Under the pieces are notes generated by a model that was not told where the DNA came from, did not search any database, and was given only the letters and a program-made list of their open reading frames with translations. Positions 29,842-41,210 of a stretch of 64,000 nucleotides of DNA are shown here, piece by piece. Within the stretch, counting starts at the first letter, position 1. The number at the start of each line of letters is the position of its first letter. Origin of the DNA: Marinobacter santoriniensis NKSG1 (lineage in GTDB: Bacteria > Pseudomonadota > Gammaproteobacteria > Pseudomonadales > Oleiphilaceae); the NCBI RefSeq assembly GCF_000347775.1, contig NZ_APAT01000015.1, positions 434,001 to 498,000 on the forward strand, read 5' to 3'. The translations under genes and the position numbers were made by a program.

Positions 29842-30719
29842 TCAAGTTCGGGCTCCACAGAAACAGGTGTTCTGAAATGATGCCAGACCGGCTCCAGCCG
29901 GTCTGGCATTTTCATGATATGACCCAACTCACACCAGGGTGCACCGGGAAAGTGGAAATCACTTCCCTGAGAGGCCCACAGCCCTTTCTGGAAACACAGG
30001 TCGGCGAGAAAACCGAGATCACCGCTGGACTGGCCGGACGTTACCACCTCGATGCCGCGACCACCCGCCTCCATAAAATCCCGCGTGAGGTCCCGCAGCT
30101 TGGTTGCTGTCAGCTTGTACTTTCGCGGATGCGCCAAAACAGCAATACCACCGGCCGCGACAATCCACTCCACCACCTCTTCCAGATCAGGCCAGTAGGA
30201 ACGTACATCGCCTGGCTTGCCCGCACCAAGATATCGCTTGAACGCCTGTGCGGGATTGCGCACCACTCCGGCCTCAACCAGAACCTCGGCAAAATGCGGG
30301 CGACCGGGCACCTCTCCCCCCGCCTTCGCTGTGGCCCGGTCAAGCAAGCCGGAAACCCTGAGCCGACTGAGGCGCTCCTCAATCATTGCCGCCCGGGCCC
30401 AACGGTTCTCGGTCTGCTGATGAACACATGACTGGAACGCCCGTTCATCGGCATCAAAATCCAGGCCGACAATGTGAATCGTGCGTCCCTTCCAGAGACA
30501 GGACAGCTCGATCCCATTGATCAGAACCACAGACCTTTCGGCTGCGGCCGCCCTGGCCTCTTCAAGACCGCCCACAGTATCGTGATCCGTCAGCGCCAGG
30601 TGACTGACACCGCGCTCGCCAGCCCGGGCAACCAGCTCGCCTGGCGAGAGAGCGCCATCCGAGGCGGTACTATGGCAATGCAGATCAATGCACAAAGACG
30701 GGGGTTGCGGTATAGTCAC
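29826..30719 (-). CDS. rnm: PHP-domain phosphoesterase, RNase AM (YciV/TrpH)-like
   Basis: 297 residues. The polymerase-and-histidinol-phosphatase metal motif is complete: D-L-H-C-H-S-T-A-S-D-G near the start, A-L-T-D-H-D-T-V-G-G near 40, further H residues at H-P-R-K and S-D-F-H-F-P near the end. Family members are 3',5'-nucleotide bisphosphate phosphatases or 5'-3' exonucleases that mature 5S and other rRNA ends. The E. coli gene lies beside yciO and trp genes; here the neighbour is yciI, divergent. Confidence 0.9.
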   Translation of the reverse strand: MTIPQPPSLCIDLHCHSTASDGALSPGELVARAGERGVSHLALTDHDTVGGLEEARAAAAERSVVLINGIELSCLWKGRTIHIVGLDFDADERAFQSCVHQQTENRWARAAMIEERLSRLRVSGLLDRATAKAGGEVPGRPHFAEVLVEAGVVRNPAQAFKRYLGAGKPGDVRSYWPDLEEVVEWIVAAGGIAVLAHPRKYKLTATKLRDLTRDFMEAGGRGIEVVTSGQSSGDLGFLADLCFQKGLWASQGSDFHFPGAPWCELGHIMKMPDRLEPVWHHFRTPVSVEPELDQSGA

Positions 30720-30737
30720 GATAAATTCCGGATCGGT

Positions 30738-30774
30738 TGATAGGCGCAGTGCGCTAGCTCACTGCAGTCTATCA
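30738..30774. repeat. palindromic element between rnm and yciI
   Basis: Nested inverted repeat: TGATAG pairs with CTATCA outside and GCAGTG with CACTGC inside, around CGCTAGCT. It has no T-tract, so it is more likely an operator or an mRNA hairpin than a terminator. It begins 18 bp upstream of the rnm start on the minus strand and 66 bp before yciI. Confidence 0.5.
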
Positions 30775-30797
30775 GCCTCGCCTCAATCTGTATTGTC

Positions 30798-30819
30798 CGG
30801 GAGCCTCTGCTGGCTCCCG
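30798..30819 (+). repeat. hairpin in the yciI leader
   Basis: A perfect 8-bp stem, CGGGAGCC with GGCTCCCG, and a six-base loop, ending 20 bases before the yciI start and just before its GGAG ribosome-binding site. It could influence translation or mRNA stability; no T-tract. Confidence 0.5.
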
Positions 30820-30839
30820 AGCACTGATCGGAGAATACG

Positions 30840-31139
30840 ATGTATTACGCTATCATCAGCGAAGATGTTGAAAACAGCCTGCCGTTTCGCAAAACGGCCC
30901 GAGCTGCACACCTTGAGCGACTTGAGGCCCTCAAGGCCGAAGGGCGATTGCTGATTGCCGGCCCTCATCCTGCGATTGACTCTCCGGATCCCGGCGAAGC
31001 CGGCTTTACGGGTAGCCTGGTGGTCGCCGAATTCGATTCCCTGGAGTCGGCTCAGGCATGGGCGGATCAGGATCCCTACGTCGAGGCAGGGGTTTACCAG
31101 AAAGTCACCGTAAAACCGTTCAAGCTGGTTTTGCCGTGA
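30840..31139 (+). CDS. yciI: YciI family protein
   Basis: 99 residues, ferredoxin-like alpha-beta fold. It has R-x-A-H-L-E-R-L near 22, G-P-H-P-A near 43 and S-x-E-x-A-x-x-W-A-x-x-D-P-Y near 70, the YciI/PhnB-like signature; the His and Asp are the presumed catalytic pair. Biochemical function is unclear in the family (chlorohydroquinone dehydrochlorinases are distant relatives). GGAG lies seven bases before the start. Confidence 0.92.
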   Translation: MYYAIISEDVENSLPFRKTARAAHLERLEALKAEGRLLIAGPHPAIDSPDPGEAGFTGSLVVAEFDSLESAQAWADQDPYVEAGVYQKVTVKPFKLVLP

Positions 31140-31257
31140 CCTCTGTTGAATGAGCGTATTGTAATGGTGGCCAGCTTGATTGGCCGGTCATCTGTGACAA
31201 AATTGCGGCCTTAAAATCTGATCATCTTTTAATCGTCAAACGCAGGGAACGTAATCC

Positions 31258-31926
31258 GTGACGCCTTTTCGACTGCTCATTGGTCTGTTACTCATCATTA
31301 CCAGCATTCAAGCCGCGCAAGCCCGGACTGTCTGGGTAGACGACAAGCTCTATCTCCCGGTGCGATCCGGAGCGGGAACCCAATACCGGATCATCGAGAA
31401 CGCATTGCCCAGTGGCACCGCACTCGAAGTCCTCCAGGAAGGCGACGGGTACACCAAGGTCCGCACGCCGAAAGGCACTGAGGGCTGGGTTTCAAGCCAA
31501 TACCTGAGCAATACGCCCATTGCAGCGGATCGCCTCAAGCAGGCCAACCGGCAGCTTGAACAGACCCGAAAAGAGCTTTCCCAGGCCAAGGAACAGCTGT
31601 CCAAAGTAACGGATGAGAGGGACAAGCTCGAAAGTGCCGAATCCAACCTGTCCGATCGGTCTCAGGAACTCCAGAAGGAACTCACGCGGATCAAGAAAGT
31701 GGCCGCGGATTCCATTAATCTGGACCGTCGGAACCGCGAGTTGAGCCAGGAAAACCAGAAACTTCGCAACGATCTGGAAGTGCTCACCGCTGAAAAGGAA
31801 CGGCTTGAAGCCAGTAAAGAATCTGACTTCATGCTTCTGGGAGCCGGACTGGTTTTCGGTGGCGTACTCCTGGCCCTGATCATTCCGATGCTCAAACCGA
31901 CAAGGAAAACCGACAACTGGGCATAA
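31258..31926 (+). CDS. SH3-domain membrane protein (TIGR04211/YgiM-like)
   Basis: 222 residues from GTG at 31258, preceded by CAGGGAA. A signal peptide (about 1-23, cleaving after A-Q-A), a bacterial SH3 domain (about 25-85; V-R-S-G-A-G-T-Q-Y-R-I and E-G-W-V-S-S-Q-Y-L), a long coiled coil rich in Gln/Glu/Lys/Leu (about 95-185), then a C-terminal membrane helix (about 192-212) with a short basic tail. This is the YgiM architecture: periplasmic, inner-membrane anchored, possibly binding peptidoglycan or envelope proteins. Only three bases separate it from the PilZ gene. Confidence 0.88.
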   Translation: MTPFRLLIGLLLIITSIQAAQARTVWVDDKLYLPVRSGAGTQYRIIENALPSGTALEVLQEGDGYTKVRTPKGTEGWVSSQYLSNTPIAADRLKQANRQLEQTRKELSQAKEQLSKVTDERDKLESAESNLSDRSQELQKELTRIKKVAADSINLDRRNRELSQENQKLRNDLEVLTAEKERLEASKESDFMLLGAGLVFGGVLLALIIPMLKPTRKTDNWA

Positions 31927-31929
31927 ACG

Positions 31930-32220
31930 ATGAAGGACTATTCGGAAAAGCGTGACTTCCACCGCATGCAGGTGAACAGCTCTATCGAGATCACGGACAG
32001 CTCCGGGAACACCATTACCGGAACCTGTCGTGACCTGAGCGCCACCGGGATGCAACTCTTCGTGCAACAACAGGTTGCCATCGGGGAGGAACTGAACACC
32101 GTTCTCAAGCCATCGAGCGATCAGTTCCCACCACTGGAGGCGATCTGCGAGGTGGTTCGCTGCGAACCGGAGGGAGACGGATTCCTTCTGGGCACGAATA
32201 TCATCGAAGTGACCCGATAA
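31930..32220 (+). CDS. PilZ-domain protein
   Basis: 96 residues, a stand-alone PilZ domain. The expected c-di-GMP contacts are visible: an N-terminal K-R-D-F-H-R-M basic turn (the R-x3-R-like part is reduced to K-R-x2-H-R) and D-L-S-A-T-G-M near 36, the D/N-x-S-x-x-G box. It would bind cyclic di-GMP, which the large GGDEF-EAL protein in this window could make or degrade. Likely co-transcribed with the SH3 protein gene. Confidence 0.9.
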   Translation: MKDYSEKRDFHRMQVNSSIEITDSSGNTITGTCRDLSATGMQLFVQQQVAIGEELNTVLKPSSDQFPPLEAICEVVRCEPEGDGFLLGTNIIEVTR

Positions 32221-32221
32221 C

Positions 32222-32251
32222 AAAAAAGGCGGCCAGTTGGCCGCCTTTTTT
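32222..32251. terminator. bidirectional terminator between PilZ and rraA genes
   Basis: Stem AAAAAAGGCGGCCA with TGGCCGCCTTTTTT and a two-base centre; T-tract on either strand. It ends both convergent units. Confidence 0.93.
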
Positions 32252-32275
32252 GTTGGAGCGCGTCAGACCAGACGG

Positions 32276-32755
32276 TTACACCAACGGCTTTTCAGACACC
32301 ACGATGCCGTTGTTGTCCGCGTAGACGTACTGTCCCGGGTAGAAGGTAACGCCATGGAAGGTTACCGGCACATTCAGATCGCCGATACCCCGCTTTTCGG
32401 TCTTCCGGGGAATCGTACCCAGAGCCTGAACGCCCAGCTCGGTCTGGCCAATCTCGTCCACATCGCGGATGCAACCGTAGATGATCAGGCCTGCCCAGCC
32501 GTTGCTGGCCGCCTTCTCAGCCAGCATATCACCGAGAAGCGCGTTACGGCGTGAAGCCCCACCGTCGACCACCATGACCCGCCCGTTTCCGGGCTGACCC
32601 ACCTGTTCCTTCACCACAGAGTTGTCTTCAAAGCACTTGACGGTCACGATTTCACCGCCAAACGCCTTGATACCGCCATAGTTGTTGAAGCCGGGCTCAA
32701 CCACCTGCACTTCCGGAAATTCGTCGCACAGGTCCGGGGTTACGATATCAGTCAC
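32276..32755 (-). CDS. rraA: regulator of RNase E activity A
   Basis: 159 residues from GTG at 32755; this gives [13 protein letters not shown], aligning with the RraA start, and has GGAGAG seven bases upstream. In-frame ATG (32770) and TTG (32779) codons are closer to or within the ribosome-binding site. Family motifs: K-C-F-E-D-N near 50, V-V-D-G-G near 75, Y-A-D-N-N-G-I near 150. RraA trimers bind the RNase E tail and inhibit it; related proteins are HMG/CHA aldolases. It lies 30 bp downstream of ppsA on the same strand. Confidence 0.94.
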   Translation of the reverse strand: MTDIVTPDLCDEFPEVQVVEPGFNNYGGIKAFGGEIVTVKCFEDNSVVKEQVGQPGNGRVMVVDGGASRRNALLGDMLAEKAASNGWAGLIIYGCIRDVDEIGQTELGVQALGTIPRKTEKRGIGDLNVPVTFHGVTFYPGQYVYADNNGIVVSEKPLV

Positions 32756-32785
32756 TGCGTTACTCTCCATTTTCCTCAAGTGAAT

Positions 32786-35158
<2,373 letters not shown>

Positions 35159-35337
35159 AGCACGTCTCCCTTGAGTCTGTGAAGCAAAGAGCATAACCGG
35201 TCCAGCGATATTCAGCGGCAAATGCGGGCAATATCCACTGCGGAGTCTCGAACTTGGCGTGTATGATACTTTAACCTGCGGAAATTACCTAGGGACCTTG
35301 CGGCCTCACCGGAAAATTTGAACTGGGATACAACAGC

Positions 35338-36153
35338 ATGAAACGCACTGCCTTCTTTATATCCGACGGCACGGGCCTGACCGCGGAAGCGCTCGGTCAC
35401 TCCCTTCTGGCCCAATTCGAGAAGATTGATTTCGAACGGGTCACGGTGCCCTACATCGACGATGAAGAGAAAGCCCGGGAGATGGTAACCCGCATCAACA
35501 AGGCCGCCGAAATCGACGGCGATCGCCCATTGGTCTTCGATACCATCGTGGACAGCCAGATCCGGGATATTATTTCCCGCGCCGACGGCTTCATGGTGGA
35601 CATCTTCGGAACCTTCCTGAATCCGCTGGAGCAGGAACTGCAATCGTCATCGTCCTACAGTGTCGGCAAGAGTCATGCGATCAATCATTCCGGCAGCTAT
35701 GAGCGCCGGATCAACGCCGTGAACTTCGCACTGGATAACGACGACGGGGCCAGGACCCGGTATTACGACGAGGCGGACCTGATTCTGATCGGGGCATCGC
35801 GCAGCGGCAAAACACCCACCTGCCTTTACCTTGCGTTGCAGTACGGTATCAAGGCCGCCAACTACCCCATTACCGAGGAAGACCTCGCCGATCAGCGGAT
35901 GCCGGGCACGCTCAGACCCCATCGGGAAAAGCTGTTTGGCCTGACCATCGATCCGGAGCGTCTCGCAACCATCCGCAATGAGCGGCGGCCGAATTCCCGT
36001 TATTCATCGATTCAGCAGTGTATGCACGAAGTGGAAGAAATCGAACTGATGTACCGACGGGAACGGATTCCGTATCTGAACACCACTGCCTATTCGGTCG
36101 AGGAAATATCCACCCGTATCATGGTGACCACGGGCCTCAAACGCCACCGGTAA
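35338..36153 (+). CDS. ppsR: PEP synthase regulatory protein (kinase/pyrophosphorylase)
   Basis: 271 residues, DUF299 family. P-loop-like [11 protein letters not shown] near 157, and R-x-x-x-S-x-I-S-D-G-T-G-like start ([12 protein letters not shown]). It inactivates PpsA by ADP-dependent phosphorylation of the active-site Thr and reactivates it by phosphate-dependent removal. Divergent from its target gene ppsA, the usual organisation. Ends in a strong terminator. Confidence 0.96.
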   Translation: MKRTAFFISDGTGLTAEALGHSLLAQFEKIDFERVTVPYIDDEEKAREMVTRINKAAEIDGDRPLVFDTIVDSQIRDIISRADGFMVDIFGTFLNPLEQELQSSSSYSVGKSHAINHSGSYERRINAVNFALDNDDGARTRYYDEADLILIGASRSGKTPTCLYLALQYGIKAANYPITEEDLADQRMPGTLRPHREKLFGLTIDPERLATIRNERRPNSRYSSIQQCMHEVEEIELMYRRERIPYLNTTAYSVEEISTRIMVTTGLKRHR

Positions 36154-36175
36154 GGTACGCGTATTGAGCGGGACA

Positions 36176-36211
36176 CGGGGTCAGAGGTCGATTGCCTCTG
36201 GCCCCGCTTTT
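36176..36211 (+). terminator. terminator of ppsR
   Basis: A 12-bp stem, CGGGGTCAGAGG with CCTCTGGCCCCG (one wobble pair), a seven-base loop and CTTTT. It lies 23 bp after the ppsR stop, close to the convergent M16 gene end. Confidence 0.85.
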
Positions 36212-36219
36212 CATCCGGC

Positions 36220-39144
36220 CTAGAGCTCCTGAATATCAAGCTCCAATGCTTCCACTCTGGCGCGGTTGTCGGTACTGGTCACTACTGCCGTGCTGGCCTG
36301 CCCGGGCTTGAGCCAGGTGTTGGCCACCCGCTTCAGATCGTCAAGCGTCACCGACAAAACACGCTCGCGGAACCTCGCGCGCTGCTCCGGTGTGCGACCG
36401 AACAATTTGTTGTGAAACGCATGCCGTGCTGCCCCAGCCGGAGAACGGGGCCGATCCAGTTGGCCGATAACGCCCAGGATGGACTCCTCCAGCTCCTGGT
36501 ACTCGTGCTCGGTTTCCTGCAGCCAGTCGAGCGCCTTGTCGAAGTCCTCCAGCGTCTCGGCAAGTCGGGGGTCCCGATAGGAGAAGAACCGGAACACGCC
36601 GTTCACACTGTCCTGGCCGGCTCCACCGCCATAGGCACCGCCCTTTTCCCGGATCGCGCGATGCAGATAGCCGTTGCGCAGGAAACCACCCAACACCGTC
36701 AATGCCGCCGCATCCGGATGATCCACCGGCACGGTCCGGTAGGCCCGGGCGCAGAAGTTCACCTGAGTCGAGGTCAGCCAGGCTTCGCGGGTCGTGTAGT
36801 CCACCGGATCCATCTTCCAGGTTTCTTCACTTCCCTTCTGCTCGCCCTGCCAGCAGGATTTGAGATCGTCAACCATCGGGGCCAGCTCGGCCTCCTCACC
36901 AATAACCAGGAACTGCCGCTGCTGATTCCGGATCCTGTCGTGAAGTGCCGCCAGCTTATTGCAGAACGCTTCCAGCTCCGCGGGATCGTTCAGAGCGTCA
37001 TCCAGCGTTTTGGTGCCCCGGATGCCAGCCAGGCCACCCAGCCGGTAAGCGAGCCATGCTCCAGCGCTCAGGCCCTGCGAAGCTGCCCCCATGGCCAGCG
37101 CATGACCACTGCCGGTGACCGCCTGGACGCGGCGCGCACGAATCTGGGCGATGATCTCCCGTATACGGCCGTGCTCGTCAAAACGCGCGCTGGTGTGGAC
37201 ATCATGAAGCAATCGGGTCAGTTGATTGCGGTTCCTTGCGAGCGCCTTGCCGCTGAAGATGATGTATCCGGACACAGCCTGGGTGTCGTCGATTCGACCC
37301 TTGGCGCTGAATGCGGCACTGATACCACCGGATTCCGCCGAAATTCGGTCCTGCATCTGGAGATAATCCAGATCGCCACACCCCACTTCCGATATCAGCG
37401 TCGTGTAGTAAGGCAGAATCAGCAGTTCTTCCTCGGAGAGTGCAGGAACCGGCAGTACAACCTGCTCGTACACCAACCCGTTCGTGCCCCGGGCGTAGAC
37501 AGTAGCGGCAATGTCACCGTCGTACCGGCTCTCGGGTTCGGGCAGTTGCAGCGGCACGTCGGAAAGATCGACTTTGGGCAGGATGGAATCGTCATCCTTG
37601 CGCATCTGGCGTTCTTCAAGCGCCCGGGCCCGCGCCACAATCTGCCGGCTTTCTTCCTCCGACAGCGCCGCCTTGCGCTTCGCCAGCGCCTCCCGAATCG
37701 CCTGCTGACGACGGGATTCCAGTTTCTCGTCCGGGCGCAGGGTCAGGGTGACCCGATGCGGATTGTCCAGTAGTTTGCGGCGGACCAGATCCGGCACATA
37801 TCCCGGGTCCTTGATTTTCTCACGCAGGGTCGCCAGCACCGGCTCCAGATCCAGCAATTCCACCGGATCGCCTCCGTGAACCATCGGCGCGATGGCGCTC
37901 ATGATCAGCTGAAGGCCGTACGGGAACTGGTCCCCGGCGATTTCACGCTGATGCAACTCCAGCTGATGCAGAATCGCTTCCAGCCGCTCCTCGCTGACAC
38001 CTTCGTCGGCCACCCGTTGCAGAGTGCTTTCAATGAGGGTTTCCAGCTCCTGTACCTTTTCCGGTTCGCTGCCCTCGATGCCGCAGACAAACGTCATCTC
38101 GCGGTTGGAATCTTCCAGTCCACACATTGGCGAAGGTGCGTGCCCGATATCTGTGGTTTCCAGCGCCCGCATCAGGGGTGAGGCACTGTTCTCGAGCAAT
38201 ACCGCCGACAGGAGCTGCCCTTCCATGTTTTCCAGAAGGTCAAAACTGTGGCCCAGCAACCAGCCCATCACGATGTGGGTCTTGCTCTCCGTTCCTTCGC
38301 CTTCATTGACGGCATAGCCCTGCTCGACCCGCACCGGAGAGAAAATCCGCTTTTCGTCCCGGACAGGCAGCTCGATGTCCAGCCGGTCGAACCGTTTCAG
38401 CGCCAGTTCTTCAAAACGTTCGTGATGTTCGTGGGCCGGAATATTGCCGTAGGTACAGAAAATGGCATTGCTGGGATGGTAGTGATGCCGATAGAAACGC
38501 ACCAGATCGTCATAGGACAGATCAACAATATGGTCCGGCTCACCACCGCTGTTGTAATGGTAGGTGGTGGTCGGGAACAGGTTGCTGCTCAGGTTCTGCC
38601 AGAGCTGCGACGTCGGCGAACTCATGGCGCCTTTCATCTCGTTGTAGACAACACCGCGATAGACCAGATCGGTCGTCGGGTCCTCCGGTTTCTCGAATTC
38701 CAGCCGGTGTCCTTCCTGGGCAAAATCCAGCGGATCGAGTGATGAGAAAAAGACCGAATCAAGATAGACGGACAACAGGTTGTCGAAATCCTTCCGGTTC
38801 ATGCTCGCAAACGGGTACGCCGTCCAGTCACTGCTGGTAAAGGCGTTCATGAAGGTGTTGAGCGAGCGGCGGATCATCATGAAGAACGGGTCCCGCACCG
38901 GGAACTTCTCACTGCCGCACAGAGCGGTGTGCTCGAGGATATGCGCCACACCGGTGGAGTCCATCGGGAAGGTACGCAGAGCCACGAAAAACACGTTTTC
39001 GTCATTATCTGCCGCAAGATGCAGGTGCCGCGCCCCTGTCTTTTTATGGCGATACTCCTCAACCTCAAGGTTCAGGGTGCCGATCCGGTGACTGCGGAGC
39101 TTCTCAAAGGCCGGATGCGTTGCGTTCTCGATCACTGCAGCCAT
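36220..39144 (-). CDS. M16C insulinase-family metalloprotease (PreP-like)
   Basis: 974 residues. The inverted zinc site H-I-L-E-H lies near 69-73, with the third ligand Glu in V-Y-N-E-M-K-G about 80 residues later. Four homologous domains in two halves joined by a helical hinge, as in presequence protease PreP/Cym1. It degrades peptides enclosed between the halves. There is no obvious signal peptide, so a cytoplasmic location is likely. In Pseudomonas-type bacteria a homologous gene is common but its physiological substrate is not known. It stands alone, with a short divergent membrane protein upstream. Confidence 0.92.
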   Translation of the reverse strand: MAAVIENATHPAFEKLRSHRIGTLNLEVEEYRHKKTGARHLHLAADNDENVFFVALRTFPMDSTGVAHILEHTALCGSEKFPVRDPFFMMIRRSLNTFMNAFTSSDWTAYPFASMNRKDFDNLLSVYLDSVFFSSLDPLDFAQEGHRLEFEKPEDPTTDLVYRGVVYNEMKGAMSSPTSQLWQNLSSNLFPTTTYHYNSGGEPDHIVDLSYDDLVRFYRHHYHPSNAIFCTYGNIPAHEHHERFEELALKRFDRLDIELPVRDEKRIFSPVRVEQGYAVNEGEGTESKTHIVMGWLLGHSFDLLENMEGQLLSAVLLENSASPLMRALETTDIGHAPSPMCGLEDSNREMTFVCGIEGSEPEKVQELETLIESTLQRVADEGVSEERLEAILHQLELHQREIAGDQFPYGLQLIMSAIAPMVHGGDPVELLDLEPVLATLREKIKDPGYVPDLVRRKLLDNPHRVTLTLRPDEKLESRRQQAIREALAKRKAALSEEESRQIVARARALEERQMRKDDDSILPKVDLSDVPLQLPEPESRYDGDIAATVYARGTNGLVYEQVVLPVPALSEEELLILPYYTTLISEVGCGDLDYLQMQDRISAESGGISAAFSAKGRIDDTQAVSGYIIFSGKALARNRNQLTRLLHDVHTSARFDEHGRIREIIAQIRARRVQAVTGSGHALAMGAASQGLSAGAWLAYRLGGLAGIRGTKTLDDALNDPAELEAFCNKLAALHDRIRNQQRQFLVIGEEAELAPMVDDLKSCWQGEQKGSEETWKMDPVDYTTREAWLTSTQVNFCARAYRTVPVDHPDAAALTVLGGFLRNGYLHRAIREKGGAYGGGAGQDSVNGVFRFFSYRDPRLAETLEDFDKALDWLQETEHEYQELEESILGVIGQLDRPRSPAGAARHAFHNKLFGRTPEQRARFRERVLSVTLDDLKRVANTWLKPGQASTAVVTSTDNRARVEALELDIQEL

Positions 39145-39243
39145 TCAATCTATCCTGTCATTAAACAAATGGAGACTTGTAGGGTAACACGTAGTATCGA
39201 TTATCATGCACAGTCCAGAAGCGATAAGGCAGTTCCCCGATCC

Positions 39244-39705
39244 ATGACGCAATCCACCTCACAGACCCGCCACATCGAAGCACCGGAGGTGGCCGCCTAC
39301 TGGTCCGAACGCCGCCGCTACCTTGAGCAGATCCGCAAAGTACCGGAGGTCCGTCAACGGTTCTGGCGGGAAGCCGGCATCTACCTCCTGAGACGGCTTC
39401 TGTGGTCCTTCGGGTTTTTCCCGGTCTTCATTGCCTTCTGGCTTCCCTTTGTCATGGCGAGCTTCAACCCGGTCGCCATGGCCGCCGACCTGATCCCCCT
39501 GCTGGAAAACTTCGTGAACGCCAATCCCGAAGTCCAGGCCACCACTATCAGTACGCTGGCTATTGCCTGGGCGTCCATTGGCTTCTTCTTCCTGGTGTTC
39601 GATTTCGTCCTGACACCGTTCCGGTCACCCTATGAATATGAAGCCGATGTGTACATGAGATCCTGGGAACAGCTCAATCATGACAAGCTTCCGGACAAAG
39701 TGTGA
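39244..39705 (+). CDS. hypothetical inner-membrane protein
   Basis: 153 residues from ATG at 39244. N-terminal polar helix rich in Arg/Glu (about 10-45), then two membrane segments at about 52-75 (F-G-F-F-P-V-F-I-A-F-W-L-P-F) and 103-125 (A-I-A-W-A-S-I-G-F-F-F-L-V-F), with the charged tail ending in L-P-D-K-V. I do not recognise the family. Divergent from the M16 protease gene, and no ribosome-binding site is well placed (AAGG 14 bases upstream), so the start could lie elsewhere in the same frame. Confidence 0.7.
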   Translation: MTQSTSQTRHIEAPEVAAYWSERRRYLEQIRKVPEVRQRFWREAGIYLLRRLLWSFGFFPVFIAFWLPFVMASFNPVAMAADLIPLLENFVNANPEVQATTISTLAIAWASIGFFFLVFDFVLTPFRSPYEYEADVYMRSWEQLNHDKLPDKV

Positions 39706-39819
39706 TTTGGCCTGCATTCTCATAAACTTCAGTCACTTTCTGTTACATAAGGTTGCAAGCACTGGTTAAGATGAGGAGGTAACACACGATTCGGGAATAA
39801 AGGATCAAGGGGTTCCTCC

Positions 39820-41160
39820 ATGGTCGATTTCAGACCACTTCTGTTCATCAATGCCCTGGCGCTGATGCTTCTTGTGACCGCCGGCTTCGCGTCGATGCGG
39901 GATGAACAGGCAGCCTCCGGCCTGCCCGCCCCCTCTGATCAGATCGCACGGCAACAGCCTGACCCCGAGCCAGAACACAAAGTTGATCCCAGTCGTTCCG
40001 TCTCCCGGACGCAGACCGTCGCCCCGGAGCAGTCGGATCAAGTGGCAGAACAACCGATCCGGCCAGCCCCGGAACCGGCGCCCGCACCGGCGCCGGAAAA
40101 ACCCATCGCTGAGCCGTTCAGCATCCCGGACCCAGATGCCGACAACCAGGCCCTTGCCGTCGCGGAATCCGCCGACGCGCTGCTTCCCGATGCTGCAGAA
40201 AGCCCGGCACCAGCCGACCCCGAACCAACGACAGGCCTGCTGGTATTGCGATCCAACGTCTATGGCGATCAGGTCACCATCAACGGCAAGGATTATGGGG
40301 CGACGCGCCTGGAACTTGAGCTGAAACCGGGTACCTACGACGTTGCCATTGCCAAGCCTGGCTATCGCCCGTGGGAGCAAACCGTGAAGCTCTCCGCCGG
40401 TGACCAGACCACGCTGGTCGGTGAGCTGGAGAAATACACCCGGGTCAATTACCAGGACGGCACCTGGGTAGGTGGTGTCAAAACCGGTGAGGGCCAATAC
40501 CAGGGGAACGACGGGCTGCATTACGAAGGGCACTTTGTCGACGGCAAGTTCGAGGGTAAAGGCAAAGCCGAATACCCGGACGGCACCCGCTACGACGGCG
40601 ACTGGGTCAAGGGCCAGTGGCAGGGCGAAGGCGTGTGGCACGGTGCGGACGGCTCCGAATACACCGGTGAGTTCGTGGCCGGCCAATTCGACGGAAAAGG
40701 CACGCTGACCCGGGCCAATGGCGACATTCTGACAGGGCACTGGCAAGGGGGCGAACTGAACGGACAGGGATCGCTCACCACAGCAGACGGCATGCTGTAC
40801 GTCGGTGGCTTCCGTAATAACCGCTTCCACGGCCAGGGTACGCTCACCTACCCCAACGGTCGCCATTATGAGGGCGAGTTCTCCGACGGCGCTTACAATG
40901 GCACGGGCACCGAGATTTTCGCGGATGGCAAGAAGTACGAAGGGCAATTCATCGAGGGCAAGTTCCATGGCAAGGGAACGCTGAGCAATCCCAATGGCAG
41001 CTCCATCGAAGCGACCTTCAAAAATGGCGAACCCTATGGACAGGTTCGGCTGACCACGGCGGCGGGAGAGATCTTCACCGCACGCACCACGGAACCCGGC
41101 GTGTGTTACCGGGATAAAAGCTATCGGGCGACCCAATGCCCGAAACTGGAGGGCTGGTGA
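39820..41160 (+). CDS. PEGA-MORN repeat protein with N-terminal membrane anchor
   Basis: 446 residues. A membrane anchor or uncleaved signal at about 7-24, a Pro/Glu/Ala-rich linker (about 30-135), one PEGA domain (about 139-206; G-D-Q-V-T-I-N-G-K-D-Y-G, then K-P-G-Y-R-P-W), then about nine 23-residue MORN units starting at about 211 and at 235, 258, 281, 304, 327, 350, 373 and 396 (typically Y-x-G-x-F/W-x-x-G-x-x-x-G-x-G-x-x). The C-terminus has two cysteines (C-Y-R-D-K, T-Q-C-P-K). Probably periplasmic. Function unknown. AAGGGG lies eight bases before the start. It is 50 bp upstream of the REC-TM gene and probably in one operon with it. Confidence 0.85.
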   Translation: MVDFRPLLFINALALMLLVTAGFASMRDEQAASGLPAPSDQIARQQPDPEPEHKVDPSRSVSRTQTVAPEQSDQVAEQPIRPAPEPAPAPAPEKPIAEPFSIPDPDADNQALAVAESADALLPDAAESPAPADPEPTTGLLVLRSNVYGDQVTINGKDYGATRLELELKPGTYDVAIAKPGYRPWEQTVKLSAGDQTTLVGELEKYTRVNYQDGTWVGGVKTGEGQYQGNDGLHYEGHFVDGKFEGKGKAEYPDGTRYDGDWVKGQWQGEGVWHGADGSEYTGEFVAGQFDGKGTLTRANGDILTGHWQGGELNGQGSLTTADGMLYVGGFRNNRFHGQGTLTYPNGRHYEGEFSDGAYNGTGTEIFADGKKYEGQFIEGKFHGKGTLSNPNGSSIEATFKNGEPYGQVRLTTAAGEIFTARTTEPGVCYRDKSYRATQCPKLEGW

Positions 41161-41210
41161 CCCCAGGCCCGGTAACCCACGCGTTTGCAGTAACAGGTTG
41201 AGGTAGTGAC

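Noticed and set aside
30798..30819. Resemblance of GGGAGCCTCTG in the yciI leader hairpin to the arms of the acnB element
   Set aside because: Only eleven bases match and the rest of the arm does not; the hairpin is complete by itself, so a shared mobile origin is not supported.
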